DNA from: Acetobacteroides hydrogenigenes
Lineage (GTDB): Bacteria; Bacteroidota; Bacteroidia; Bacteroidales; ZOR0009
Assembly (NCBI RefSeq): GCF_004340205.1
Contig: NZ_SLWB01000003.1
Location: 234,747 to 298,746, forward strand
Direction of reading: 5' to 3'
Length of the DNA stretch: 64,000 nt
Both the position numbers and the translations under genes were made by a program. The notes beneath the pieces were generated by a model. That model did no database searches and was not told where the DNA came from. It worked only from the letters and a program-made list of their open reading frames with translations. Position 1 is the first letter of the stretch, and every line of letters begins with the position of its first letter. Below are positions 42,979-51,186 of this stretch, in pieces.

Positions 42979-43220
42979 TTTGTGCTTTTGGGTAGACGTT
43001 TGCACCAACACGCAGCCGTGTTTGTACTTTTGGGTAGAGGTTTGTACTAACACGCGGCCGTGTTTGTGCTTTTGGGGCGAGGTTTGTACTAACACGCAGC
43101 CGTGTTTGTGCTTTCGGGAGGTGGTTTGTACTTACACGGAGTCGTGCTTGTGCTTTCGGGTAGAGGTTTGTACAAACCTAAAGTTAGGTTAGTTTTTTCT
43201 GGTATCGGTTTGTGCTGATA
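42979..43220. repeat. Tandem array D, 42-bp unit
   Basis: Units start at 42979, 43021, 43063, 43105 and 43147 (42 bp each), followed by a decayed remainder. Each consists of two half-units that both begin TTTGTAC/TTTGTGC (about 20 and 22 bp): TTTGTACTTTTGGGTAGAGG and TTTGTACTAACACGCGGCCG. The plus strand is open for 70 codons with a 14-residue Cys-rich repeat, but there is no ribosome-binding or family support. The array fills the gap between the CNNM gene start and the terminator of the Rnk-like gene. Confidence 0.92.
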
Positions 43221-43237
43221 GAGGTAGAGTAGAGACT

Positions 43238-43269
43238 CCTTGGCTCAAGCATACTACTTGAGCCAAGGA
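43238..43269 (-). terminator. Terminator of the Rnk-like gene
   Basis: TCCTTGGCTCAAG / CTTGAGCCAAGGA, perfect 13-bp stem with a 6-nt loop. The following T run is weak. Confidence 0.7.
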
Positions 43270-43308
43270 ATGCTGCTATTTTTCCCAAAGCATGTTACCG
43301 TCTCCATG

Positions 43309-43719
43309 CTATACGTTATAGTGCCCGGCTGCTTCGGGTTGGTAGACTATTGCATCAATTTTGATTTTTGTAATTCCGGCGGGTACAACCCAATCGATTT
43401 CGTCGCCAGCCTTATACCCAATAAGGGCTGTTGCAATGGGCGAAAAGATGGAGATCTTATTTTCCTTTACATTCGCCTGATTGGGATATACAATCTGAAA
43501 CTCGACTGTCTTCTTGGTATTCAAGAAGCTGATTTGAACGATGGAGTTCATGGTTACCACGTTGGACGGAATACTCTCCGGATCAACAACCGATGCCGAT
43601 TGAATTTCCTTAATTAGCGTGGCCGCTTCCATTTTGCTAATGGCATTAACCTGCATAGCCTCCTTTAGGCAGGTTTGGATTCTTGTTAGGTCGAGGCTGT
43701 TAAGGGTAATTGTTCCCAT
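43309..43719 (-). CDS. GreA/GreB C-terminal-domain protein, Rnk-like
   Basis: 136 residues. A short N-terminal helix pair (LDLTRIQTCLKEAMQVNAISKMEAATLIKEI) is followed by the FKBP-like GreA/GreB C-terminal domain: VVTMNSIVQISFLNTKKTVEFQIVYP, then ENKISIFSPIATALIGYKAGDEIDWVVPAGITKIKIDAI. This matches Rnk, which binds RNA polymerase without the long Gre coiled coil. Too short and without the acidic coiled-coil tip to be a transcript-cleavage factor, so a modulator of RNA polymerase is inferred. Confidence 0.88.
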   Translation of the reverse strand: MGTITLNSLDLTRIQTCLKEAMQVNAISKMEAATLIKEIQSASVVDPESIPSNVVTMNSIVQISFLNTKKTVEFQIVYPNQANVKENKISIFSPIATALIGYKAGDEIDWVVPAGITKIKIDAIVYQPEAAGHYNV

Positions 43720-43747
43720 AAAACTTAGTTTTAGTATAAAAAGAAAA

Positions 43748-43782
43748 GCATAACACCTGCAGCATTCTGCAGATGTTATGCT
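43748..43782 (-). terminator. Terminator of the 43804-44286 gene
   Basis: AGCATAACACCTGCAG / CTGCAGATGTTATGCT (one mismatch), then TTTTCTTTTTATAC on the minus strand. Confidence 0.85.
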
Positions 43783-43803
43783 TTGTTTACTTCTGCTTTC
43801 CTG

Positions 43804-44286
43804 CTATTGGTTTGCCGTTACTGTAGCATTTACCTTTGATGCCCACTTCTGGGCGAGCTGTAGCTCATCGGTTAGCGATGCGCTATGGTTGGCGCTGAAG
43901 AACTCTAGTCGTTTTTCAGCCTCCGAAGGGTTTTTAAATGATACCACGAGGTAGATGGCATCTACAATTGTCGATCCTCCTACGTTTCGGCTGGAATTAA
44001 GAACCTTGCAGCTGCTCATATTCGATAGATCTACAGCAAAGTGTTCCTCTGTATCTATTCGTTTCCTTAGGTAAAAAAGAGCTTTAGAGCTGCTGTCGAT
44101 GCCTATTGCGTAGCTGCTACTCCATACTTCGGTTTCGGATAGCGAAATGTTCTGCTGTTGGGCAAGCTTGACGAAGTTTGATAGGAACTTTTTCTGCTTA
44201 GCCTTGCTTGCTCTTATGATTAGTGCGATTGGTATAACAAACGCTAGTACGGTAACTAGTCCGATTATTGCTGATGATAAATCCAT
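43804..44286 (-). CDS. Membrane-anchored protein of unknown function
   Basis: 160 residues from the Met at 44286, which begins directly with the membrane helix (LSSAIIGLVTVLAFVIPIALIIR); the longer frame from 44349 would put 21 extra residues before it. A basic cytoplasmic stretch follows (ASKAKQKKFLSNFVKLAQQQ), then a small mixed domain with VWSSSYAIGIDSSSKALFYLRKR and FAVDLSNMSSCKVLNSS, similar in style to PH-like/YdbS-type domains that follow one anchor helix. Function not known. Own terminator. Confidence 0.75.
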   Translation of the reverse strand: MDLSSAIIGLVTVLAFVIPIALIIRASKAKQKKFLSNFVKLAQQQNISLSETEVWSSSYAIGIDSSSKALFYLRKRIDTEEHFAVDLSNMSSCKVLNSSRNVGGSTIVDAIYLVVSFKNPSEAEKRLEFFSANHSASLTDELQLAQKWASKVNATVTANQ

Positions 44287-44404
44287 TTTATTGCTGTTTA
44301 ATTGTAAAAAGATGATACATACCTCGGTGAATATATTACCGAAGTACAAATTCCATGGTTACGTTGGCGCTTACACCAACCTGCTTACAAAAAATGGGTT
44401 GGAT

Positions 44405-44779
44405 TTACCAGAAATAGCTGAACGGGTAGATGATGTCCGATACGGTTAAGCTGCGGTATATGCGGTACGATCTAAAGATGTATCGGCCGGCTATATGCTT
44501 AACCCTTTGCTCGAATGTTGGAGCGTAGCCCCATATGCTAGAGGTGTTTTTAGCACTGTTTTCCGACGATAGACCATGTCCGACAATTGATATAACCTCG
44601 TTTTGACGGGGCGTACAGTAGTGGGCCGATTTTCCTTCGGAAAAGAAGTAGTCAGAGTTTTTCTCTTTTGCACTAGAAGATACGTTGGAGAGCAGCGCAC
44701 CATTATTGTAGCTGGTAGTGCCAACGGATAGTAGCACTACTGCAATAAGTAAAATGGTATGTTTAAGAATGCTCTTCAT
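44405..44779 (-). CDS. Small exported protein of unknown function
   Basis: 124 residues with a signal peptide (HTILLIAVVLLSVGTTSY). The mature part is Ser/Asn-rich and ends in an aromatic basic stretch (GRYIFRSYRIYRSLTVSDIIYPFSYFW). Not recognised. The promoter box TACCTTTG is only 4 nt upstream of the start codon, so the mRNA is probably leaderless. Coding support is moderate: good signal peptide and promoter, no family. Confidence 0.62.
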   Translation of the reverse strand: MKSILKHTILLIAVVLLSVGTTSYNNGALLSNVSSSAKEKNSDYFFSEGKSAHYCTPRQNEVISIVGHGLSSENSAKNTSSIWGYAPTFEQRVKHIAGRYIFRSYRIYRSLTVSDIIYPFSYFW

Positions 44780-44783
44780 GGCG

Positions 44784-44791
44784 CAAAGGTA
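44784..44791 (-). promoter_or_regulatory. -7 box right at the start of the 44405-44779 gene
   Basis: The reverse strand reads TACCTTTG; the expected start site falls on the ATG. Confidence 0.55.
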
Positions 44792-44888
44792 TATCTTTTT
44801 ATTGTAAAGGCTAATTTTAGGTTGCTGCTGTAAGTCTAGGAATGCTAATGCTTTGTTTGGCTTGACTTATGGGCTAAGGTTGCTATAG

Positions 44889-44920
44889 TATGGCCATCAC
44901 CTCAAGAATGATGGCCATTA
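44889..44920 (-). terminator. Probable terminator of the 44989-45684 gene
   Basis: TGGCCATCA / TGATGGCCA (44891-44899 with 44909-44917), 70 bp after the stop. The T run is weak. Confidence 0.45.
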
Positions 44921-44988
44921 AAAAGTCAGTCGATATTAGCAATTTATTTCATAACCGAGCGCTTGAGGTCGCCGGGAAGATGCGCTAC

Positions 44989-45684
44989 TCAGGCTTCGTT
45001 CATAGCAGCATCTTTTACTTCTTGGCGAACTTTGCTCAAGGCGTAGGCAAGGGTGTACTTCTCTTTTTGAGCAGCATCCTCGCGTTGAAAAATGAGCTTT
45101 CCATACTTGTTGATGTACGAAATATCGTCCTGAAGCTGGAGTATTTGCTCTTGGTTTGCCGCAAAAAGATCTTTTTGTTCGGCATAAAGCTTATCCAGCT
45201 CTTTTTTTGTAGCAACCAGCTCTTTTCTTTGGCTGTCGAGTTCTTGGATGATGGATTGGTTAAATCCATCATTTTTTAGATGGGCTATATTCTTGGAAAT
45301 AGCAGTAAAGGTTGCTTCTAGGCCTGTGTAGATGCCTTTAACGTTTTCTTTTCTGATTTCTCTTCGTACTTCGTACAGCTTAAACTGTCCTCTAGGAACA
45401 ATAAGGCGCTGCTTGTAAAGCGTACAAAGGTCTTCTATTCGGATTGTTTGCTCCTTGATTAGGGATAGCAGCTGGTAGTACCTCTTCTCCGCATTCCTTA
45501 TCTTAGAAGTAAGGTCGGCAGGTGCTATTTTTATACGGAGATTCTCGATGCTGTGGTTTACCTTAGCGAGGTATTCGCTGTTGAACGATTTCGAGAACGA
45601 TTTAAAAAGATGGAGGTCGTCTGATAGGTTTTGGAATGCCAACTCCGCAACGCGGATAACTTCGTTGTTTCTCAATTTAGCCAT
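44989..45684 (-). CDS. Coiled-coil protein of unknown function
   Basis: 231 residues without signal or membrane segment. Almost entirely helical; residues about 140-200 have clear coiled-coil heptads (IIQELDSQRKELVATKKELDK, LFAANQEQILQLQDDI). The N-terminal part (RNNEVIRVAELAFQNLSDDLHLFKSF) is helical too. Not recognised. A ~200-nt untranslated region with a nested hairpin lies upstream. Similar in size to the unknown helical proteins at 4525 and 19507. Confidence 0.75.
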   Translation of the reverse strand: MAKLRNNEVIRVAELAFQNLSDDLHLFKSFSKSFNSEYLAKVNHSIENLRIKIAPADLTSKIRNAEKRYYQLLSLIKEQTIRIEDLCTLYKQRLIVPRGQFKLYEVRREIRKENVKGIYTGLEATFTAISKNIAHLKNDGFNQSIIQELDSQRKELVATKKELDKLYAEQKDLFAANQEQILQLQDDISYINKYGKLIFQREDAAQKEKYTLAYALSKVRQEVKDAAMNEA

Positions 45685-45824
45685 TGCTGAAAAATTTTAG
45701 TTTTACTAGAAATATTGTTTGCTTAAAAGCAGATAAAGGAGGCCTGTACGGCCAAAATCATCTTTGGCCCAGCGGTTTTTTGTGTTAAGCATTTTTCTCA
45801 TATTGCTTGGTTTAAATGTTTAAA

Positions 45825-45894
45825 GCGTTACTAAAAAAAATGAGGCCGCATCTAAAGCAACGCCTTTAGATGCAACCCTACGTTTTGGTAACGC
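45825..45894 (-). ncRNA. Candidate structured 5' leader (nested hairpin)
   Basis: Outer stem GCGTTAC (45825-45831) / GTAACGC (45888-45894) encloses a 10-bp inner stem GCATCTAAAG (45848-45857) / CTTTAGATGC (45864-45873). A minus-strand -7 box TATATTTG at 45897-45904 would start transcription almost at the outer stem, so the fold would be the 5' end of a ~200-nt leader of the coiled-coil gene. No known riboswitch class is recognised. It could instead be a palindromic DNA repeat. Confidence 0.4.
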
Positions 45895-45942
45895 CACAAA
45901 TATAGCCCTTTTGTTGAATAGAAAAAATTTGGTTCCAGCAAA

Positions 45943-45972
45943 AAGCCCATCGGGGATATTCCCGATGGGCTT
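45943..45972 (-). terminator. Terminator of the DUF6588-type gene
   Basis: AAGCCCATCGGG / CCCGATGGGCTT with a 6-nt loop, just after the stop. Confidence 0.88.
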
Positions 45973-45996
45973 AATAGTATCTTTAAAATTTAACTA

Positions 45997-47016
45997 CTAG
46001 CGGAAAGTAAAGCCTAAACCTGCTGTGTACATCGAGGTGCCAGCATAGGTGTAGTCGCCAAATAGCATAAACACGGCCAATTTAATGCGAAGACCAGCAT
46101 TAAACATCATACCGGTAGAGGTGTAGCTTAAGTTAAATGGGTCGTTAAAGGTTAGCAGCGACGATGCACTTGGATCTTTGTACAACCCTTTTAATTTGTA
46201 GTCGCTCGAGCTGCTGTTATAACCGATGCCACCATAAACGGTAAGTACAGGAATCGACTTCGAAATGAGTAAGCGCGCGGTGTACGATGTTGCATTGGTA
46301 GATAGCTCGTGATCGCCATTGCCAGTTGCGTAGGTATTATCGTTCATATCCCACGAAAGCTTATACTTGGTCATTCCCCAGAAAGCTGATAGGTTAAAAG
46401 GAACGTGCTTGAAAACTGGTATAAACTCCTTAAACTCGTTACGAAGACCAATGCCCCACAATCCAAAATTACCATTATCACCGAAGCTTAGGTTTGGCAC
46501 AAAGCGGAAGGCAACATCGGTATGGAAAGGAAGGCCAACGCTAATGTTATAGTTGGCCATTGGCATAACCGGCATGTTAGCACCCTGAGGAAGCTTCATT
46601 GAAGTAGCTGCAGTATTTACCCCTGCATATACAGTTGTACCATCAACCTCTTTACCAAGTACGGTAGGTGTAGATGGATTGGAACCTGGAGCAACCTTTA
46701 ATGTAGAATTGGCCCCTAGCACATCGTTCACATTAAAACTCTTCATCGATGAAGAAACAGGAATTGCCGTAGCCGAAATGGTGATGTCGAAACCTCCAAG
46801 CTTGTGGGGTTTTGCAGATGTGTACCATCCGGTATTGAGGGTTTTACCAAACTCTTCACCAAAAGGTCTCATGTATTCTTTTGCCAATAAACTTACATCG
46901 CCCTTTGCCTGGTTAAACAACTTCAGCAACTCAGTAATGTCGGTTTGAGCAAAGCTAGGTACGCTAAATGCAATTGCAAGTACAGCCACCAAACATCTCT
47001 TTCTTATATTCCTCAT
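45997..47016 (-). CDS. DUF6588-type outer-membrane protein
   Basis: 339 residues from the Met at 47016, which starts the signal peptide (MRNIRKRCLVAVLAIAFSVPSFAQ); the frame from 47067 adds an unlikely extension. An N-terminal helix (ITELLKLFNQAKGDVSLLAKEYMRPFGEEFGKTLNTGWY) is followed by AKPHKLGGFDITISATAIPVSSSMKSF, characteristic of the DUF6588 family of Bacteroidota. The rest consists of amphipathic strands (FRFVPNLSF, FNAGLRIKLAVFMLFGDYTY) ending GLGFTFR, as in an outer-membrane barrel. Role unknown. Convergent to nothing; divergent from rarA. Confidence 0.82.
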   Translation of the reverse strand: MRNIRKRCLVAVLAIAFSVPSFAQTDITELLKLFNQAKGDVSLLAKEYMRPFGEEFGKTLNTGWYTSAKPHKLGGFDITISATAIPVSSSMKSFNVNDVLGANSTLKVAPGSNPSTPTVLGKEVDGTTVYAGVNTAATSMKLPQGANMPVMPMANYNISVGLPFHTDVAFRFVPNLSFGDNGNFGLWGIGLRNEFKEFIPVFKHVPFNLSAFWGMTKYKLSWDMNDNTYATGNGDHELSTNATSYTARLLISKSIPVLTVYGGIGYNSSSSDYKLKGLYKDPSASSLLTFNDPFNLSYTSTGMMFNAGLRIKLAVFMLFGDYTYAGTSMYTAGLGFTFR

Positions 47017-47150
47017 GTTAATTATTTTATATTCCGGCACTAAAAGTATAAAAATGATTAGCACCACAATGCATGGTTTAGCATTTTTACAAAATATGCT
47101 TACACAAACTAAATATCCGCAAACGATCTGCTATCTTTACCTCAAATAAA

Positions 47151-48431
47151 ATGGACATGGCGAGCAATATACCTCTTGCAGAACGATTACGCCCTCGCAA
47201 CCTCGATGGGTATGTAGGACAGCAACATTTGGTTGGTCCGAAGTCGGTTTTGCGCCGTTTTATTGAGTCGAAGAATATTCCCTCGATGATATTTTGGGGG
47301 CCTCCCGGCGTTGGAAAGACTACGCTCGCCAATATTATTGCAAAGGAGGTCGATCGTCCATTCTACATTCTCAGCGCAATCAATTCGGGCGTTAAGGATG
47401 TTCGCGAGGTAATTGAGAAGGCAAAATCTCAGCGCTTTTTCAACACCCCTTCACCAATCCTATTCATCGACGAAATCCACCGCTTCAGCAAGTCGCAGCA
47501 GGATTCGCTGCTAGGCGCTGTTGAGCAAGGTATCGTTACGCTGATTGGTGCTACTACCGAGAATCCTTCGTTCGAGGTGATCTCGCCGCTCCTCTCGCGC
47601 TGTCAGGTGTACACGCTTAAGCATCTGGAGGAAAGTGAGCTTATTGGCTTGGTGAACCATGCCATAGAGCACGATATTGAGTTAAAGGAGAAAAAGATAA
47701 AGGTAGAGGAGTACGATGCCCTGATTCGCTTTAGTGGCGGAGATGCCCGTAAACTTCTTAACATTTTGGAGCTACTTGTTGCCGCCACCGACGAGGTAAC
47801 CATAAACAACAAGATGGTGGTAGACAAGCTGCAGGAGTCAACCTCCATGTACGATAAGGATGGCGAGCAGCACTACGACATTATCTCGGCCTTCATCAAA
47901 AGTATCAGAGGAAGCGATCCTAATGGGGCACTCTACTGGCTTGCGCGTATGCTGGCCGGCGGTGAAGACCCCAAATTTATTGCTCGTCGGTTGGTTATCT
48001 CGGCTGCCGAAGACATCGGTTTGGCCAACCCAAACGCGTTGCTGCTGGCAAATGCCACATTTCAGTCGGTACACGTTATTGGGATGCCCGAAGCGCGAAT
48101 TGTCCTCTCGGAGGCAACGGTGTACCTGGCAACAAGCCCCAAGAGCAATTCTGCCTATAAGGCCATTAACGAGGCTATGGAGTACGTTAGAAATACGGGA
48201 AACTTGCCCGTACCGCTTCATCTTCGGAATGCTCCAACTAAGCTGATGAAAAATTTGGGATACGGAAAGGATTACCTTTATCCGCACGACTATCCCTCTA
48301 ATTTTGTCGAACAAGACTACCTGCCTGCAGAGTCCAAAAACACCAAATTCTTTGAGCCGCAAAATAACTCGAAGGAGAGGGAAATTCGCCAGCGCATGCA
48401 GATCTACTGGAAAGAGAAGTACAAATATTAA
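47151..48431 (+). CDS. rarA: Replication-associated recombination protein A (AAA+ ATPase)
   Basis: 426 residues, full length. RarA/MgsA (Mgs1/WRNIP1 homologue) acts at stalled replication forks. N-terminal [22 protein letters not shown], Walker [14 protein letters not shown], Walker [17 protein letters not shown], sensor 1 [13 protein letters not shown] and Arg finger region ALLSR-like PLLSRCQVY, then sensor 2 [10 protein letters not shown] and the tetramerisation domain with [26 protein letters not shown]. It overlaps functionally with kdsA only by co-transcription (11-bp gap). Start Met1 or Met3. A TATCTTTA box is 11 nt upstream. Confidence 0.95.
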   Translation: MDMASNIPLAERLRPRNLDGYVGQQHLVGPKSVLRRFIESKNIPSMIFWGPPGVGKTTLANIIAKEVDRPFYILSAINSGVKDVREVIEKAKSQRFFNTPSPILFIDEIHRFSKSQQDSLLGAVEQGIVTLIGATTENPSFEVISPLLSRCQVYTLKHLEESELIGLVNHAIEHDIELKEKKIKVEEYDALIRFSGGDARKLLNILELLVAATDEVTINNKMVVDKLQESTSMYDKDGEQHYDIISAFIKSIRGSDPNGALYWLARMLAGGEDPKFIARRLVISAAEDIGLANPNALLLANATFQSVHVIGMPEARIVLSEATVYLATSPKSNSAYKAINEAMEYVRNTGNLPVPLHLRNAPTKLMKNLGYGKDYLYPHDYPSNFVEQDYLPAESKNTKFFEPQNNSKEREIRQRMQIYWKEKYKY

Positions 48432-48442
48432 AGATAACCCCG

Positions 48443-49261
48443 ATGTATTTAAACCTAGAAAAGCTCAAGCATCAGGATAGCGGCAACTTTTTCTTGTTGG
48501 CTGGTCCATGTGTTGTGGAGAGCGAAGAGCTAGTGATGGAGGTTGCCGAAAAGATGGTGACCATTACCAATAAGCTGCAGATTCCTTACGTGTTTAAAGG
48601 ATCGTACCGCAAGGCAAACCGCTCGCGCCTCGATTCGTTTACAGGTATAGGCGACATCAAGGCTCTTGAAATACTTAAGAAGGTAAGCGACACGTTCGAT
48701 ATTCCTGTTGTAACCGATATTCACGATAAGGAAGAGGCTGCTCTTGCCGCTCACTACGTTGATATCCTTCAGATACCTGCATTCCTTTGCCGCCAAACCG
48801 ATCTTTTGGTTGCTGCCGCACAAACTGGCAAGTATGTAAACATCAAGAAGGGACAGTTTCTTGCTCCCGAGGCTATGCAGTTTGCCGCCAACAAAATCAG
48901 AGAAGCAGGCAACGATAAGGTTATGCTTACCGATCGTGGATCTACCTTCGGCTACTACGATCTAATTGTTGACTACCGTGGAATCCCTGAGATGCAGAAA
49001 ACCGGTTGTCCTGTTGTGCTCGACATCACTCACTCGCTTCAGCAACCCAACCAGTCGAGCGGCGTAACCGGAGGTAAGCCAGAGCTAATAGAAACCGTTG
49101 CCCGTGCAGGTATTGCTGTTGGTGTTGATGGTATCTTTATCGAAACGCATCCAGATCCAGCCGTTGCCAAGTCGGACGGTGCCAATATGCTTCGCCTCGA
49201 CCTGATGGAGAACCTACTGGAGCATCTGGTGGCAATCCGCCAAACAATAAGGAAGTTCTAG
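48443..49261 (+). CDS. kdsA: 3-deoxy-8-phosphooctulonate synthase (KDO-8-P synthase)
   Basis: 272 residues. It condenses phosphoenolpyruvate with arabinose 5-phosphate to KDO-8-phosphate for LPS inner core, in the cytoplasm. Motifs: FLLAGPCVVESEE, VFKGSYRKANRSR, GIGDIKALEIL, VTDIHDKEEA, IPAFLCRQTDLL, KGQFLAPEAM, LTDRGSTFGYYDLIVDYRG, and VDGIFIETHPDP. The Cys in AGPCVVES (where the metal-independent E. coli enzyme has Asn) marks the metal-dependent class. Co-transcribed with rarA, ended by a perfect terminator. Confidence 0.96.
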   Translation: MYLNLEKLKHQDSGNFFLLAGPCVVESEELVMEVAEKMVTITNKLQIPYVFKGSYRKANRSRLDSFTGIGDIKALEILKKVSDTFDIPVVTDIHDKEEAALAAHYVDILQIPAFLCRQTDLLVAAAQTGKYVNIKKGQFLAPEAMQFAANKIREAGNDKVMLTDRGSTFGYYDLIVDYRGIPEMQKTGCPVVLDITHSLQQPNQSSGVTGGKPELIETVARAGIAVGVDGIFIETHPDPAVAKSDGANMLRLDLMENLLEHLVAIRQTIRKF

Positions 49262-49276
49262 TAACTCTAGCATAAT

Positions 49277-49309
49277 AACCCAGGGCAATTGCCCTGGGTT
49301 TTCTTTTTT
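49277..49309 (+). terminator. Terminator after kdsA
   Basis: AACCCAGGGCA / TGCCCTGGGTT perfect stem, then TTCTTTTTT. Confidence 0.92.
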
Positions 49310-49330
49310 AACCAGTAACCATAAAAAGCA

Positions 49331-49618
49331 ATGTTCATCATCTCATTAGCATACAAGGTGCCTACAAGTGTTGTAGACGAGCATCTAGCCCAACATGTCG
49401 AATTCCTAAAGGAGCAATACGGAAAAGGTAACTTCCTGGCCTCTGGGAGAAAGGTTCCAAGGACTGGCGGCATTATCCTATCAAACGTATCGAGCAAGGA
49501 AGAGCTAGAGCAGATCATTGCACAAGATCCCTTTAACCAAAACGGCGTAGCAGACTACGAAATAGTAGAGTTTATCCCAAGCATGACCTGTCAAGAGTTC
49601 GACTTCCTTAAAGGTTAA
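49331..49618 (+). CDS. YciI-like protein
   Basis: 95 residues, ferredoxin-like alpha/beta fold of the YCII family. MFIISLAYKVPTSVVDEHLAQHVEFLKEQYGKG carries the conserved His (HVEFL), and FLASGRKVPRTGGIILSN followed by SKEELEQIIAQDPFNQNGVADYEIVEF the Asp-Pro motif near the putative active site. These small proteins are thought to be hydrolases or dehydratase-like enzymes on aromatic substrates; the substrate is unknown here. It has its own terminator and sits downstream of the kdsA terminator. Confidence 0.88.
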   Translation: MFIISLAYKVPTSVVDEHLAQHVEFLKEQYGKGNFLASGRKVPRTGGIILSNVSSKEELEQIIAQDPFNQNGVADYEIVEFIPSMTCQEFDFLKG

Positions 49619-49648
49619 AGAACTACTAATTGCTTTATTATATCGTAT

Positions 49649-49684
49649 AAAGACCTCACAAAATGAGCCGGGTCTTTTTTAATT
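49649..49684 (+). terminator. Terminator after the YciI-like gene
   Basis: AAGACC / GGTCTT with a 15-nt loop, then a T run. Confidence 0.7.
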
Positions 49685-49746
49685 TTATTGGGTTGATGTA
49701 ACCTTTTTTGAATCAACAGCGTCTTACTCTACAAAAAAAACATGCT

Positions 49747-51081
49747 ATGAGACGGATTATTAACCTATTTATTCTAGCAATCGCCTTTTGTGCTACACTT
49801 AGCACGTCAGCCCAAACAGTAAATAGCAGTAAGCTCGACAGCCTACTCTTAGCCCTTGATAAGGCAAACAAGGCCATGGGTAGCGTAGCAATTGCTCAAA
49901 ACGGGAATGTAGTTTACGCTAAGGCTTTTGGCTACAGCCAACTTTCCGATGCCGGAAACATTGCTGCTACACCTCAAACCAGGTATCGTATCGGATCCAT
50001 AAGTAAGGTGTTTACAGCGACTATGATTATGCAGCTGGTAGATGAAGGCAAGTTAACTCTTTCAACCACGCTGGATCGGTTTTACCCTCAAATCCCGAAC
50101 TCCGAAAAGATAACCATAGAGCAGCTGCTATCGCACCGTAGCGGCATTCATAGCTTTACTTCCGACCCTGATTATCCTAAATGGATGATGAATCCAAAAA
50201 CGCATGAGGAATTAATTGCTCTGATATCCGGTTATAAACCAGACTTTGAACCAAACGCAAAGTATGCTTACAGCAACTCTAACTACGTGCTGCTATCCTA
50301 CATCATCGAAAAGTTGGATAAACGTTCTTTCGAAAAGAGCCTTGATAAGCGTATTATCCGCAAGGTTGGTTTAAAGAACACCTACTACGGTAAAAAAACG
50401 GATGTTAAGAACAACGAAAGCTACTCGTATAGCAAGAAGATTAAGTGGGAAAAGGAGGTTGAAACCGATATGAGCATCCCCTCTGGAGCAGGAGCAATTG
50501 TTTCGACGCCTTCTGATCTGACCATATTTGCCAATGCCCTATTTACAAAGAAGCTGGTAAGCGATAGCAGCCTAGCCGCTATGACCCGTACGCGCGATGG
50601 TTACGGATTAGGATTAATGAGCATGAACTTTGGAGAAGAAAAGGGCTATGGGCACGGAGGTGCGATTGATGGGTTTCTAAATCAGGTTGTATACATTCCA
50701 GAGAAGTCGCTCACCATTGCATTTTCATTAAATGGAATGAACTACTCGCTGGATAAAATTGTCAAAGGGATAGGGAGCATTTGCTTCAACGAACCATACA
50801 GCATTCCAAACTTCAAAACTATCGCTTTAAAAACCGAAGATCTAGATAAGTATCTTGGCGTATACGCCAGCAAGACTATTCCTTTAAAGATTACTGTAAC
50901 CAAGGATGCAGATATATTGCTGGTTCAGGCAACCAATCAGGGGGCTTTTGCTGTTGATGCAATTGATATCGACAAATTCAGAAACGACAGATACGGCATT
51001 GAGCTCGAATTCGATACGGAGAAAAAGGAGGTGATACTTAATCAACGTGGTATGAAGCTAGTTTTCAGCATCGAAAAATAA
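49747..51081 (+). CDS. Exported serine hydrolase, beta-lactamase/PBP4*-like
   Basis: 444 residues from ATG 49747, the Met that starts the signal peptide (MRRIINLFILAIAFCATLSTSAQ). Class C beta-lactamase fold: RIGSISKVFTATM with the catalytic SxxK, YAYSNSNYVLLS with the YxN motif and KGYGHGGAIDGF taking the place of KTG. A C-terminal domain of about 90 residues follows (LDKYLGVYASKTIPLKITV). Probably a D-alanyl-D-alanine-processing or D-amino-acid esterase/peptidase rather than a drug-resistance enzyme. The neighbour downstream is a VanX-type D-Ala-D-Ala dipeptidase, which supports a peptidoglycan role, though a strong terminator separates them. Confidence 0.9.
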   Translation: MRRIINLFILAIAFCATLSTSAQTVNSSKLDSLLLALDKANKAMGSVAIAQNGNVVYAKAFGYSQLSDAGNIAATPQTRYRIGSISKVFTATMIMQLVDEGKLTLSTTLDRFYPQIPNSEKITIEQLLSHRSGIHSFTSDPDYPKWMMNPKTHEELIALISGYKPDFEPNAKYAYSNSNYVLLSYIIEKLDKRSFEKSLDKRIIRKVGLKNTYYGKKTDVKNNESYSYSKKIKWEKEVETDMSIPSGAGAIVSTPSDLTIFANALFTKKLVSDSSLAAMTRTRDGYGLGLMSMNFGEEKGYGHGGAIDGFLNQVVYIPEKSLTIAFSLNGMNYSLDKIVKGIGSICFNEPYSIPNFKTIALKTEDLDKYLGVYASKTIPLKITVTKDADILLVQATNQGAFAVDAIDIDKFRNDRYGIELEFDTEKKEVILNQRGMKLVFSIEK

Positions 51082-51105
51082 CAACCTCCGCTATTGTTTG
51101 TTAGG

Positions 51106-51153
51106 TAAAGTAAAAGAGATGTAGGCACTGCCTACATCTCTTTTACTTTAGAA
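51106..51153 (+). terminator. Exceptionally long perfect terminator
   Basis: 21-bp perfect stem: TAAAGTAAAAGAGATGTAGGC (51106-51126) pairs with 51130-51150 around a 3-nt loop. Confidence 0.88.
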
Positions 51154-51174
51154 AACCACCATAAAGCGATTGTT

Positions 51175-51182
51175 AAGGAGGT
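51175..51182 (+). promoter_or_regulatory. Unusually strong Shine-Dalgarno sequence
   Basis: AAGGAGGT, 4 nt before ATG 51187. Genes in this window otherwise lack such sites, as is usual in Bacteroidota. Confidence 0.6.
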
Positions 51183-51186
51183 AGCC

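Larger units (their letters stand above)
45685..45996. other. Gap with structured leader candidate
   Basis: 312 bp between two minus-strand genes: the terminator of the DUF6588-type gene (45943-45972), a TATATTTG promoter box on the minus strand (45897-45904) and the nested hairpin 45825-45894. The part nearest the 44989-45684 gene is AT-rich without an ORF. Confidence 0.6.

Noticed and set aside
42980..43192. 70-codon Cys-rich repeat ORF
   Set aside because: Same reason: array D with a 42-bp period. No independent coding signal.
49747..51081. Beta-lactamase resistance gene
   Set aside because: SxxK and YxN are present, but the third motif is HGG and the C-terminal extra domain fits housekeeping serine hydrolases.
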